The notes under the pieces: generated by a model
Told to the model about the DNA's origin: nothing
The model's database searches: none
The model's input: the letters and a program-made list of their open reading frames with translations, nothing else
Made by a program: the position numbers and the translations under genes
Source of the DNA: Chara braunii
Lineage: Eukaryota > Streptophyta > Charophyceae > Charales > Characeae
DNA length: 29,880 nucleotides
Assembly (NCBI GenBank): GCA_003427395.1
Contig: BFEA01000038.1
Span: 1,250,882 to 1,280,761, forward strand
Direction of reading: 5' to 3'
Shown here: positions 21,265 to 29,880 of the stretch, piece after piece
How positions within the stretch are numbered: the first letter of the stretch is position 1
Layout: the number at the start of each line of letters is the position of its first letter

Positions 21265-22300
21265 ACCGCTCCAGATTCTCTACTTTCAGTCTCCCCTCTA
21301 CTTTTCCTCTCTTTTGGCAGTCCGCACTCCATCCCCGCCTCTCTTTCTGTGTGCGCCCGCTTATGCTTCCCAGAATCAAGCAGGAGCAGTGGCTAAGGTG
21401 GTGGCAGACGTATGCGACTCTTTCGCTGTGCTTAGTCGATATCGATCTGACGTGGTGGAAGGACGGTGACCAGTCCACAGTTAGTGAGGACGTCGAGCTG
21501 CTACTCATTCAAGCTTGGAAGACGGACACAGAGGGGGATTTTCTAAGATTCGGCTTCAGATCAGTCGAGCCGGGCCATCGACAAACGATCGTAAGCGAGC
21601 TGCTGATCCTCCAGACCGAGCTGCTAGACGACCTTCCGCTTGATGTCATCTCGCACTCCGACAAGAGTCCAGTACCACACATCCTCCCACGCAGCTTGGT
21701 ACCGTATCTGCAATGGTCAGCATGCCTAGAAGGCGATGATGATAGTACTTGTACCCATCGCACAACTACCTAGATCCCGGGACCATTGCGGACGCTCTCC
21801 TCAACCCGGTGAGCGGAGGAGAAGAGGAGGAGGAAGAGGAAGAAGACGAGGAAGAGACCTCCGGAGAAAATGAGGAAGAGACCTCCGAAGAGGACGAGGA
21901 TTATAGTGAGCATAGTGAGCACAAGGCGGGGATGGTGAGCGAAGAAGAAGAAGAAGAAGAGCGGGAGGCGGCCGAAGAAGAAGCGGCCGGAGAAGAGGAA
22001 GCGCATCAGGCGGAAGCCCAGGAAGAGGATCCGAAGGCAGAGCGGCGCAGGGCGGCCATCGCGGAAGGAAAGCGGCCATTGGAGCAGTCGGTGGGATTTG
22101 ATCTGCCTGTTTCGGACGACCCGACTAAAGATCCTGAGCCGCCAGCCAGGGAAGATGAACACCCTCATGCAGAGACTTTCGGCACGGCGATGCGCAGGCG
22201 ATCCCGCTCCCGCTCCGCTTCCCCCCGTCCCTCAGTTCGAGCTCGTGGCAATGCGGGACATAAGGTTACGTCCCCGTTTCCTATCCTGCCGTCCCCTTGA
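21261..22300 (+). pseudogene. Extra ORF 4, acidic then Arg/Ser-rich, unknown
   Basis: The ATG at 21261 overlaps the ORF 3 stop as ATGA. The first frame runs to 21773 and includes EQWLRWWQTYATLSLCLVD and ELLILQTELLDDLP. A likely frameshift near 21745 leads into a second frame to TGA 22298, since that frame lacks its own ATG. The second part has a long Glu-rich tract (about 21821-22030), then a basic RRRSRSRSASPRPS segment near 22190. The acidic-basic layout resembles nuclear or histone-binding proteins in composition only. I do not recognise the family. Its place between integrase and LTR is where some retroelements keep an env or accessory gene. Confidence 0.55.
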
Positions 22301-22762
22301 TTACATCACATGCCGACATATCGATACTCCGCGCTCCTTCCCCTCTAATCCTTTTCCTTCTTCGACCTTCCACCAATTCTACGCCACCCGCCTCGTCGCC
22401 GAAGTATACCCGCACCCCGCCGCCCAATGTGTCTTTTCTTCCTTATATCTCCACGTCCTTCTGTTCAGCGCCGCGTGGCGAGACCAGACTTCATTGAAGT
22501 CTACTGCATCATCACGGGAACTATCCCCGTGTGTGCAGATCATGAGCAGTTCTGCGCGGCGTCGTTTCGCACCTTCTCAACCCTCTATCCCGATTATCTT
22601 GCTTCCCTCCCCGAAGGCGGAAATCGCTTCCCCCGCATCCATCGCATCATCAGGTATCAAGAGCTCCCTGAAACGGTGATGGGGACGGCGAATTTCTTAC
22701 CGCCTCTCCCGAATGATCCTCCCTCGCCTATCCCCGCCATCTTCCGACTCCCTCACCCCTGA
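22297..22762 (+). pseudogene. Possible extra ORF 5, unknown
   Basis: ORF 4 ends in TTGA (22297-22300), one base away from the ATGA used at the two previous junctions. The frame entered there is Ser/Pro-rich and open to 22497. In a second frame, ARPDFIEVYCIITGTIPV and HEQFCAASFRTFSTLYPDYL run to TGA 22760 and look protein-like. A frameshift near 22480 would join them. No start codon and no family are recognised, so this is a weak call. Confidence 0.35.
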
Positions 22763-22949
22763 GACGAGGACGGCTCAAATCACGTGTCGACAGGATGACT
22801 TCCACACCCTTATCCTACGGTAACGACATGTGTAATATTGGTGGAATTGTAATTCTTTCTTCCTTCCCTCTTCTTTCTTCTTCGAGCTTGGGAGAGATGT
22901 GGGTGCAAGCGGGAGCTTGCACAGGATGGAACCCCCTGGGCGTCACATA
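22763..22949 (+). other. Region before 3' LTR, with purine tract and hairpin
   Basis: No coding frame is supported. GGGAGAGATGTGGG (about 22890-22903) is the best candidate polypurine tract for plus-strand priming, but it is about 46 bp from the LTR, farther than usual. It is followed by a perfect 7-bp stem with a 4-base loop (TGCAAGC, GGGA, GCTTGCA; 22904-22921). The last bases, CTGGGCGTCACATA, resemble the LTR end and form a palindrome with the LTR start. Confidence 0.5.
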
Positions 22950-23969
22950 TGTGACGAACTACTTTCCATAAGGCGCCATCTTCTGCGCAACCGGGATTGG
23001 GGGTACACAGAGGGATCGGGGATAAATTGCATGGTGGTCCCTCCTTCTTGATTTTTCGAAGTTTTCTCCTTGGTCCTTAGGGGGAGAGAAAGTGGCGGGT
23101 ATGGACCTTGGGACAGTAGGCCCTCGCCTTAGCAAGCGCGGGGGGGGAGGGAACAACTTCGGCTATGGTTTTTTTCTTTTTTTTTAAGTTTTTTTTCTTT
23201 TCCTTTTCTTTTGTTTTCAAATAAGGCGTCCGTCTTTTTGGCGCGATAATCGCGCGGGTAATTGTTTCGGAATTTTTGAGTTTAGAACGAGCCCATGCGG
23301 GCTCTCGGAATTTCTTTTTGTAATTAGGACTTTAATTAGGCTAGGAAATTGAGCGCGTAGGAATTTTTGCCCGTAACTGCACATCGCCTCTTGCTTGAGC
23401 GCGCGCTTTGCTGCACAGGGACCTCCGCTCTGTTCCCGCCGCGCCTAAATTCTAATCTCAACTGTAATCTCTTCTTGTTCCTTCCCCGCGACGCAGGAGT
23501 AACTGTAATCTTCCCCGTTCTTCAAATTTCCTTCCCGCGTCACTGCATGCGCACTCTACATCCTATCTCATTGGTTGGATCGTTGCATGGTTGGATCGAC
23601 GCGTGGAGTGAGGCTACGTCCCCCACGCCGCGGCCTGGTCATGCACTTGTAGGCACTTCCTTTCTCCCTTCTTTCCTGTTCCTCTGGCAATCCCGACTAT
23701 TGCGCGCTGATTAGCAAGCTATAAATTCTGCAAGCGCGATTAATTTTCTCTCTAGTCTACTTGGGAGTTAGCGCGGTCGAGAGGATCGGCTAATGTGCAG
23801 AAAAACGGTGAGTTGAGAGTTGGGCGATTTGACGAGCTGGTGCTAAGTGCGCGGGGTTGACGCGTGGTCGCGAGGGACTGTGGCACATGGGCGAACCTGG
23901 CTTGCACGCTCAGGCTAAGCGGGGTGATGCCTCTGTGAGGTCTTTGGGATGCGCGGCGACGGACTGCCC

Positions 23970-23971
<2 letters not shown>

Positions 23972-24022
<51 letters not shown>
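23972..24022. repeat. GA dinucleotide tract in 3' LTR
   Basis: An uninterrupted GA run of about 51 bases, matching the longer tract at 13142-13203. Confidence 0.98.
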
Positions 24023-24023
<1 letters not shown>

Positions 24024-24063
24024 GAGGGATATGGTGGAATAGTGTCTTTTCCTCCCTCCCTTC

Positions 24064-24071
24064 TATATAAA
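24064..24071 (+). promoter_or_regulatory. Candidate TATA box of the 3' LTR
   Basis: TATATAAA sits at the place matching 13247 in the 5' LTR. It is a better match to the consensus than the 5' copy. If active it could drive transcription outward into the LINE-B and LINE-C remnants. Confidence 0.4.
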
Positions 24072-24698
24072 TTTTGATTTCAACGTTGGCCAATTTTGTT
24101 GCAACACTTTCGGATTTCCTGTGTGAATCTTCTCAGATCTCTTTGTTGGAATGCATGTGTGTGTGTATGGTGACGAACGATCTCGCATTCTTTCTCGCAA
24201 GTTGTCTTTGCTTTTCCATTTTGTTTTGTTCAGTAGATTAGCGTGGTTTCAACTTCGTCGCTTTTTCGACATTCGGTATCGCAGTGCATGTATCGATCTA
24301 CGAGTCTAAGTTCTCTCAGGTCTGGTCGGTGCGCTCACTGCGCGGGATTAGCCAATCACTTGCGTTGGACCTGTGTAAGAGATTACGGGAATTACTGGGA
24401 ATGTATGTCTGCTCTTCGAATGTTTGATGGCCCTTTCCTCTGATGCATACAATTATAACTAGGGAGGGGCTGTTCTGGGAATGGGGTTGCATGCATAATC
24501 GGACCAGTGTGCCAATAGATCGCTCCGCCACTGGGACGAGCATCTTAGGACTTAACTAGTTGGCTAGTGCGTACGCGCGTGGAAGACAACAATCCATCAA
24601 CGGATTTGCCATCTACACGCACGCATGCAGGGGCTAGACTAAGTTACGATCCCGCCATGTAAAAATGATGTGTGTGAGTGAGTCCCGTTGATCCGGAC

Positions 24699-25310
24699 AT
24701 GGCAATCGAAACTCATTTTTGGATTACCGATCGCGAAAGTCTGAGAGATCCCGAGTACAAGACATATTGGGAAAGGGAACATATCCGACGACAACAAGTC
24801 CGACAGCAACGGATCAGACGACAGCAAAACTTGCGGAACCTTGATTACCCCTGCCGAACTGAACACGAGCGACTGTGTAAGGGGGATTTCCAGTTGGCAA
24901 TCAACCGGGACTCCCGAATTCCTGAGTATCTCGACAGTAGACACCAGCAATACTTTATCACCCCAGGCTTCGTCGCTATCACGACTAATTTCCCTCCCCA
25001 GTACATCGTCCTCCCGTATCACCGATTGCTAGTTACCCCCTGGGACTCCATATCCCGATTCTGGCCCCGACCTCCGTGCCCAGAGTACCAGCAGCCCAAC
25101 GAGTGCGAACAGATGGAGGCCACACGTCAAACTCCTCCCCGGAGAGAACGACGAGAACCCAGCTCGTCCTTCTCATCAGACTTTGAGTCTAAGTTCTGCG
25201 TCGGACGACAGAGGTACGAGCATTCCCACATCGACGCCCGCAACACCCCGTTCGTACACCCGACTCTTTCCCAGCCCCGGCCGCAGGAACGACGCCCACC
25301 CCAACTCTGA
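24699..25310 (+). CDS. LTR-encoded ORF, 203 codons, intact in 3' LTR
   Basis: The ATG at 24699 (MAIETHFWITDRESL) opens 203 codons to TGA 25308. An in-frame GTG lies seven codons upstream. The product is polar: a basic Arg/Gln-rich helix-prone segment (RRQQVRQQRIRRQQNLRNL), a middle part with TNFPPQYIVLPYHRLLVTPW, and a Pro/Arg/Ser-rich tail ending RPQERRPPQL. No zinc motif, signal or membrane segment is seen and the family is unknown. A second open frame overlaps its 3' third and runs toward the gag frame, so part of it may be a leader of gag. The 5' LTR copy has the same length but four stops. Confidence 0.5.
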   Translation: MAIETHFWITDRESLRDPEYKTYWEREHIRRQQVRQQRIRRQQNLRNLDYPCRTEHERLCKGDFQLAINRDSRIPEYLDSRHQQYFITPGFVAITTNFPPQYIVLPYHRLLVTPWDSISRFWPRPPCPEYQQPNECEQMEATRQTPPRRERREPSSSFSSDFESKFCVGRQRYEHSHIDARNTPFVHPTLSQPRPQERRPPQL

Positions 25311-25488
25311 GCTAGAGGAACCACTTGCACTTCTACCCCTGAAACTTGACACAGGAGATTCCAGTCCCGACCTGGAACTCCACCCCCCCCCACTTTCCAA
25401 AAATCCTTGGCATACCCCTTTTCGCACTTCCAGGCCCACTAACACTCCAAAACAGGAAGTCTTGTTGGGCGTGACGTTGGGCGTCACA

Positions 25489-25753
25489 GCGTCAGGCGGG
25501 GGTATGAGGGCCAGCTGAGCCCCTGTAGGTCTTCCACTTCCAGGTGAGAGTCTCGCAACCACCTATGTTTAATGATGTGTGTAGTGTCTGTTGTAGTGTG
25601 AATTTCCCTGTAGCAGTCCTTAACAGTGTATTTCTTAAAGGGACGGGCTGTGCCCCCTTCCCATTGCCACTCCTCTGGATCAAAGGGGAGTTGGCAGATT
25701 GGGGTTAAGGGCTGGTAGGCCCACCATCCATCTGGCTCATCCCCTAGCACTCT

Positions 25754-25754
<1 letters not shown>
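25489..25754 (-). pseudogene. LINE-B copy 2, 5' half: part of ORF2 before zf-RVT
   Basis: On the minus strand this reads CQLPFDPEEWQWEGG, then KYTVKDCYREI and HIIKHRWLRDSHLEVEDL, matching the PEEWRW and YRMLRPKCRLRERIEDRW region of LINE-A just before zf-RVT. The frame continues into 12135-11343 once the Ty3 element and one GCGT are removed. On its other side it is cut by the poly(A) end of LINE-C at 25755, so the rest of LINE-B lies outside the window. Confidence 0.85.

Positions 25755-25803
<49 letters not shown>
25755..25803 (-). repeat. Poly(A) tail of LINE-C
   Basis: Forty-nine T on the plus strand, that is, poly(A) at the 3' end of LINE-C. It marks the exact insertion point in LINE-B. 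The matching target duplication at the LINE-C 5' end is outside the window. Confidence 0.9.
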
Positions 25804-25807
<4 letters not shown>

Positions 25808-26134
25808 GGCTCTAGCTGCTAGTGATGATGATAAGAGCATCAATTACTAGCAACCCAGCCATTGGCTCCATTCTATTGGTGGGGAGATGCACCTGCTGAA
25901 AACCGGATCCAGCGTCCCTCATTTACAATATACTGAGATACAAGTCAAGGAAAAATCGGTCCGTTAGAGAGCTGCCTCTTCAGCTCGAATCTGGCCGCCA
26001 GATAACTGTGAAAAAACTTGCAGCTGCCTATACTCCAAAAACACACCCAGATATTACCTGACCAAACTGAAAATCTAAAAAGACAAAACGTTTGCCAATG
26101 CTGAAAAAATAAAAACACTCGCCAACCCTCCCCC
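25804..26134 (-). other. 3' untranslated region of LINE-C
   Basis: No coding frame is supported. It includes the hairpin at 25895-25913 (sense stem GCTGGA with TTCAGC, loop TCCGGTT) that matches the one in LINE-A. The 25 bases around it (25893-25917) match 188-212 at 21 of 25 positions. Confidence 0.7.
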
Positions 26135-29100
26135 TTAACCCTCCTCCCCTCCAAACCAATGAAGATCCACCAAAGCAAGCTCTGAAGGAGGAAAGGGATC
26201 TGGAAATGCATCTGGCGATCTCAAAACAGTTTCTGGTTGTACATTAAACCAATCCTGGAATGTGATCCCATAGTCTCTTTTGAATTCCATCTCCCCCCCT
26301 TCCCCTCCTGGCCACTCCACATTCCCTTGTTTCACTCTTGAAGAATCACCCAGCCAGTCCTTTGTGAAAGTTTGAATTTTTTTCCTAGGTTACCTGATCG
26401 GACGTCCGGGACCCCCCTGACCGTCCGGGGTTGTCCGCTCGGACAACCGGTCGGACATCCTCCCTTGGCAGACTGACCGAGCCCGAACGGCAAAAAAAAT
26501 AAATAAATGAAAAAAGTCCTCAAACAAATCTGAAAAAAAAACTATGTTATGCAGAAACATAAACTGAACAACTTTTGCATTGGGATCATATCGAAATTCA
26601 TTTTCAATTTTAAAATAAAAAATAAAATTAAAGGCGCCCCCAATTGGTTTTTTTTTTTTTTCGTGCATTTAATTGGTAAAAATGGAGTTGTCCGGGCGTT
26701 CGGGACCCCCTTGACTGTCCAGCCAGGATGTCCGACCAAGACATCCTGCCATCGAACAACTGGTAACTTAGTTTTTTTCTTAATATCCTGTTTTTGTTGC
26801 ATTGTACGAAGTCCCGATTTAGTCTTATCTCATTGGTACCTCACTTCTGTTTCTAGAAACTGTTGAACTAACTCAGACATTTCTCTACCCTCGATTCTGA
26901 CCTTTTCCATTGTAAATGCACATCTTTTATACCATAGTACCCATAAAATAGCCTTCCTTCCCATGTTAAATAAATTATGCTGAAACGTTGATAGTTCATT
27001 AAGAGCAGGGGACCAATGTCCTAAGAAAATCGCCCTCCAGTCCCAAGGCCAATCTAAGCCTGTTCACTTGTTCCATACATAATCCCAACGCCTCCACAAC
27101 AATTTTGCCCCTGGACATTGCAAGAAAATATGTTCTATTGTTTCCCTAATCTTCCTACTAGGAAAAGCTCCCACACATACACCACACCATGGTAGAGTTA
27201 CCCCCCTCTGTTCCAAAGTGGTGTGGTTAATCAGCCAGTCGTTTGTTGGCAAACATCTGTGGATAATCTGTCATTGCAGAGATACAAACTTAGCCAGTTT
27301 GTCTTTGACACCTTGACACCACTAAATTGGCTTGAGCATATCTGTATAAATATTTAAGTGTCTAGCCCATCGTTTCTGTATAACGTCCATAACATCAACC
27401 TATGGACGTAACAGGCGGTACGAGGCTTGTACCGATAAGGTCTGTAATTTATGCGTCTTGCATCTCTTGTTGTTAGGCTAGGACCATTCTGCTGGATCCA
27501 AAGGGAGGTCAGGTATAGGTGTATTCGGGAAATACACAGTCCATCCTTTAGATGTTGAACAATACAATGCTCTTACCCTGAATAATGAGTCAAAATGGAA
27601 AAACATCACCTTATCATGATTACTTTGTGATAGAAAGAAATCCTTATGGACAGCAAAGATATTTACAAGGGCTCCATCTGTCAGAATATCCATAATTTGC
27701 CCTACCACCCTGGAACCCGTAGCTAAATGAGCACATACTCAATCTGCAGAAAAAAAAGGCCCCTTTTAAGGGCGGCCACCCATGCCTACGGAATGGATGA
27801 AATTACTAAATTCAAGTTCTCAACTAGATTGTGAGCATACTTAACTTCCTTTCTTAATTGATTTACGGATTTCCAACTTTTATTTTCATGGTCCCACAAA
27901 TCCTTAATCCTTTCTACACCATATTTAACCCAAGTGGACCACGGGGATGTGAAACTTATGAACACTCTTCCTTGCGCATCTGTGATCAATCTATTGGCAA
28001 AAATCGGTTGTCGTAGGACTTTGTCATATCTAGTTGAAATTAATCTGTTAGGTAAAGGCAATTTGCGCAAAGTTTTCAATAAGTGTGCCAAAAAATTGTC
28101 TAAAACCAGGTCTCTTCTTACCACCCTTTCCATCCCCTTCTTTCTGAGAATGTGAATGTGGACGAGGAATGGACCAATATCTGTCTTCTACCCAAATTAA
28201 TGGATTAACCTCCTTTGTAGTTTGTGGAGCCAATCCACGTATCTGTTCCAGCGCCAATGTTTGTCGTGGAAGATCCGTTGCCATTATCAATCGTTTCAAC
28301 CATTGAATAGCTAGTGCTTGATACTGGATTGAAGGGTCCAAAATACCCAATCCACCCTTGGACTTTGGCTGGATAAGAACCTGCCATGCTACTCTTGGAA
28401 TAACGTGTGTTGTTTCATGATCTTCATGCCACAGAAAGACCGTTAGTTGATTCCTAAGTTCTTTAGTTGATCCTTTACTTAATGACCACAAAGCGGACTT
28501 GTACCAAATTGATGTCAAAACTATATTATTAATGATCAAAGCCCTTCCAAACAGTGATGTATGCTGATTTTTCCATTGTTTCATTTTCTGAATAGCTGGA
28601 GAAGCGATCCACACATCATTAGAATTAGGTTTTCCCCTTGCCGTGAGCACCACTCCCAAAACCATAATTGGAGTTTCTAATGGTAACCATTTCACCCTTG
28701 GCTCTTCAGGAGGCCTAACCCCGTGAGAGTGGATCCACTACCCTCGTGTCTTACTCCCCCAGTTGACCACCATGTCTGAAAGAAGGGAAAATTTATCCAT
28801 TAAAGCTTTTATTTCCTCCATATTTCCTTAGAAGCTTCCAGCATTATGGTTAGATCATCAGCAAATATAGAACAAATAGGAATAACGTCTTCTGGAATAC
28901 CCGTTATCTAGAGTTTTTTAAGATTCTTGTTAATTCGTAGGTTAACTCCTAATGCTTCCATTATGATAAAAAAACAAAAAGAGTTAATGGGTCCCCCTTG
29001 TCTAACCGATATCTGAAGACGGATTTCTGGAGAAAGAAGACCATTGATCTGGATCTGGGTAGTTGCATTAGAATGAAGAATAGTGACCCATCTACGAATA

Positions 29101-29866
29101 GATGGACCAAAATTCATCTTAGATAAGCACGCATCCAAAAAATTTCAGTCCACATGATCATAGGCTTCCTCAAAATCTATAAACACAAAGGCAATTTTTT
29201 TATCATTCTGTCTGGGCAACTTAATCATCTTATTTATAAGCAAAATATTATGTTGTATGTTCCTTCCATTAATAAATCCTGTTTGAGAGGGATGAATTAT
29301 ATCTGGCATTATAGGAATAAAACGGTTCGCAATGGCCTTAGCCAACATTTTATACACTACTATGAGTAGAGTGATGGGTCTATAATTCCTGATATTCGTT
29401 TTATCTCCCTTTTTGTATAACAAGGTTAAAATCCCTTGCCCTACTATTTCCCCCATACTCCCCATTTCCTGAATTTGTTTGAAAAATTTCATCAAATCAT
29501 CTGTGAAGTATGACCACATTATTTTCTAAAATTCCTTGAGGAGGCCATCAAATCCCGGAGTTTTATCCTCATTCATTTGCAACAGCGCAGTCCAGATTTC
29601 TTCTTTAGTAATAGGTTCTTCCAACTTTTTCTTTTGTCTTTCTGATAATTCTTGGGTCACGGGGCTAAAAAATTCTTTAGGATCGGATCTACAATTGATG
29701 CATCAACCTTTGAGATAAAAAGATTTTTGAAGAAATCATATGTTACCTTCATACTAATGGCCGAACTGGCAGTCTCTTGCTGAGGCAAATGTTGTGGATC
29801 TATCAGGGTTTCAATAGTCGTTCTTCTAGCTCTGGTGCGAGCCAAAGAAAAAAATGATGTATCCAT
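26135..29866 (-). pseudogene. LINE-C ORF2 remnant: reverse transcriptase and zf-RVT
   Basis: The minus strand begins with MDTSFFSLARTRARRTTIE, matching the region between endonuclease and RT in LINE-A. RT has GILTLLYKKGDKTNIRNYRP, FIDFEEAYDHVD with the catalytic Asp, and VRQGGPI, where the usual Asp of QGDP is Gly. The active site is FADD (about 28857-28868). Later parts are SLFGRALIINNIVL, QPKSKGGLGILDP, and zf-RVT with CLPTNDWLINHTTLEQRG, CGVC and HIFLQCPGAK. The C-terminus has DYGITFQDWF and DAFPDPFPPSELAL. Frame changes occur near 29656, 28800, 28110 and 27750, and there are several stops, for example TAG near 29525. The MITE at 26385-26771 interrupts DIKKK-IQTFTKDWLGD. Confidence 0.92.
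26385..26771. mobile_element. 387-bp hAT-like MITE inside LINE-C
   Basis: The flanks carry the 8-bp duplication TTTTTTTC (26377-26384 and 26772-26779). The ends are CTAGGTTACC and, reversed, CTAAGTTACC. An 8-bp duplication is typical of hAT elements. Removing the element and one duplication restores the LINE-C frame to DIKKKIQTFTKDW, matching DIRRVITTFFMDW of LINE-D. Inside, a 26-base block (about 26401-26426 and 26696-26721) is present twice in the same orientation, each followed by a short inverted repeat around GTCCG. The middle is A+T-rich. No protein is encoded. Confidence 0.85.
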
Positions 29867-29880
29867 CTGTCCTTCATTTG

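Larger units (their letters stand above)
12136..25488 (+). mobile_element. Ty3/gypsy LTR retrotransposon with PHD module and extra 3' ORFs
   Basis: The 13,353-bp element has long LTRs starting TGTGACG; the 3' LTR ends CGTCACA. GCGT flanks both sides (12132-12135, 25489-25492). Removing the element and one GCGT rejoins the LINE-B frame (PRLTP-TAQRALRWQ), which fixes both ends. The order protease, RT, RNase H, integrase defines Ty3/gypsy. There is no chromodomain at the integrase C-terminus. Unusual parts are a PHD-type finger before the integrase, about 2 kb of extra ORFs after it, and ORFs in the LTRs. LTR comparison by eye finds about seven substitutions in the first 190 bp, so the insertion is not recent. 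Stops and frameshifts in gag and pol make it non-autonomous. Confidence 0.95.
22950..25488 (+). repeat. 3' LTR
   Basis: It starts TGTGACGAACTACTTTCC and ends CGTCACA, giving 7-bp perfect inverted ends. Its last 24 bases are a tandem pair, TTGGGCGTGACG and TTGGGCGTCACA; the 5' LTR shows only the first unit before the PBS. It contains an intact ORF (24699-25310), a shorter GA tract and a TATA-like box. The end is fixed by the GCGT target duplication and the restored LINE-B frame. Confidence 0.93.
25755..29880 (-). mobile_element. LINE-C, L1-type, 3' part including poly(A)
   Basis: On the minus strand this holds the later part of ORF2, a 3' untranslated region and a 49-base poly(A) tail that abuts LINE-B. 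The 5' part is outside the window. It is visibly richer in A+T than LINE-A and LINE-D but shares their protein layout and the conserved C-terminal DPFPP motif. A hAT-like MITE is inserted in it. Confidence 0.92.

Noticed and set aside
21770-22168. Minus-strand frame rich in Phe and Leu that looks like a membrane protein
   Set aside because: It is the antisense of the Glu-rich tract of ORF 4; the plus-strand frame fits the element and its ATGA chain.
20779-22300. Envelope gene, suggested by position between integrase and LTR
   Set aside because: No signal peptide, transmembrane anchor, cleavage site or Cys pattern is visible in these frames.
1-29880. tRNA, rRNA, CRISPR array or host protein gene
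   Set aside because: I read both strands for these and found nothing that could be supported; long frames all trace to transposable elements or their shadows.

Overview
This is a eukaryotic repeat region and I find no host gene in it. The elements suggest a green plant or streptophyte alga: L1-type LINEs whose first ORF has a DUF4283-like domain and whose second ORF ends in a zf-RVT zinc module, plus a large Ty3/gypsy LTR retrotransposon with a primer site close to plant initiator-tRNA-Met. The species cannot be named from this sequence. Isolated ambiguous bases (1547-2039) and a 46-base gap (11220-11265) point to a draft assembly of collapsed repeats.

Layout. (1) 1-7810, minus strand: LINE-A, nearly full length, with ORF1 (5285 to about 7810), ORF2 (580-5145) and a 3' untranslated region running to the window edge. 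(2) 8067-8368, minus: a short 3' fragment of a related LINE (LINE-B). (3) 8432-11219, plus: LINE-D, a 5'-truncated relative of LINE-A, with a 322-bp palindromic MITE (8659-8980) inserted just before its FADD active-site motif. (4) 11343-12135 and 25489-25754, minus: two halves of a second LINE-B copy. (5) 12136-25488, plus: a 13.35-kb Ty3/gypsy element that splits LINE-B, with about 2.5-kb LTRs and a TSD of GCGT. (6) 25755-29880, minus: LINE-C, with a 49-base poly(A) tail, inserted into the same LINE-B and carrying a 387-bp hAT-like MITE (26385-26771) with an 8-bp TSD.

The Ty3/gypsy element holds the most interest. Its order is LTR, PBS, gag, protease, reverse transcriptase, RNase H, PHD-finger module, integrase, a chain of extra ORFs, LTR. 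A full C4HC3 PHD-type zinc signature lies just upstream of the integrase. The integrase stop and the next ORF overlap as ATGA, and the following junction is also ATGA. The extra ORFs match no family I recognise; one has a long acidic tract followed by an Arg/Ser-rich segment. Each LTR carries a 203-codon ORF, intact in the 3' LTR and broken by four stops in the 5' LTR. The gag frame has no ATG near its start and stays open, apart from one stop, back across the PBS into the LTR.

All the elements are decayed by stop codons and, except in LINE-A ORF2, by frameshifts. Three of the nested insertions can be placed to the base, because removing the insert plus one target duplication rejoins a LINE reading frame. 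The inferred order is: LINE-B first, then Ty3 and LINE-C independently, then the hAT-like MITE into LINE-C. The palindromic MITE in LINE-D is a separate later event.
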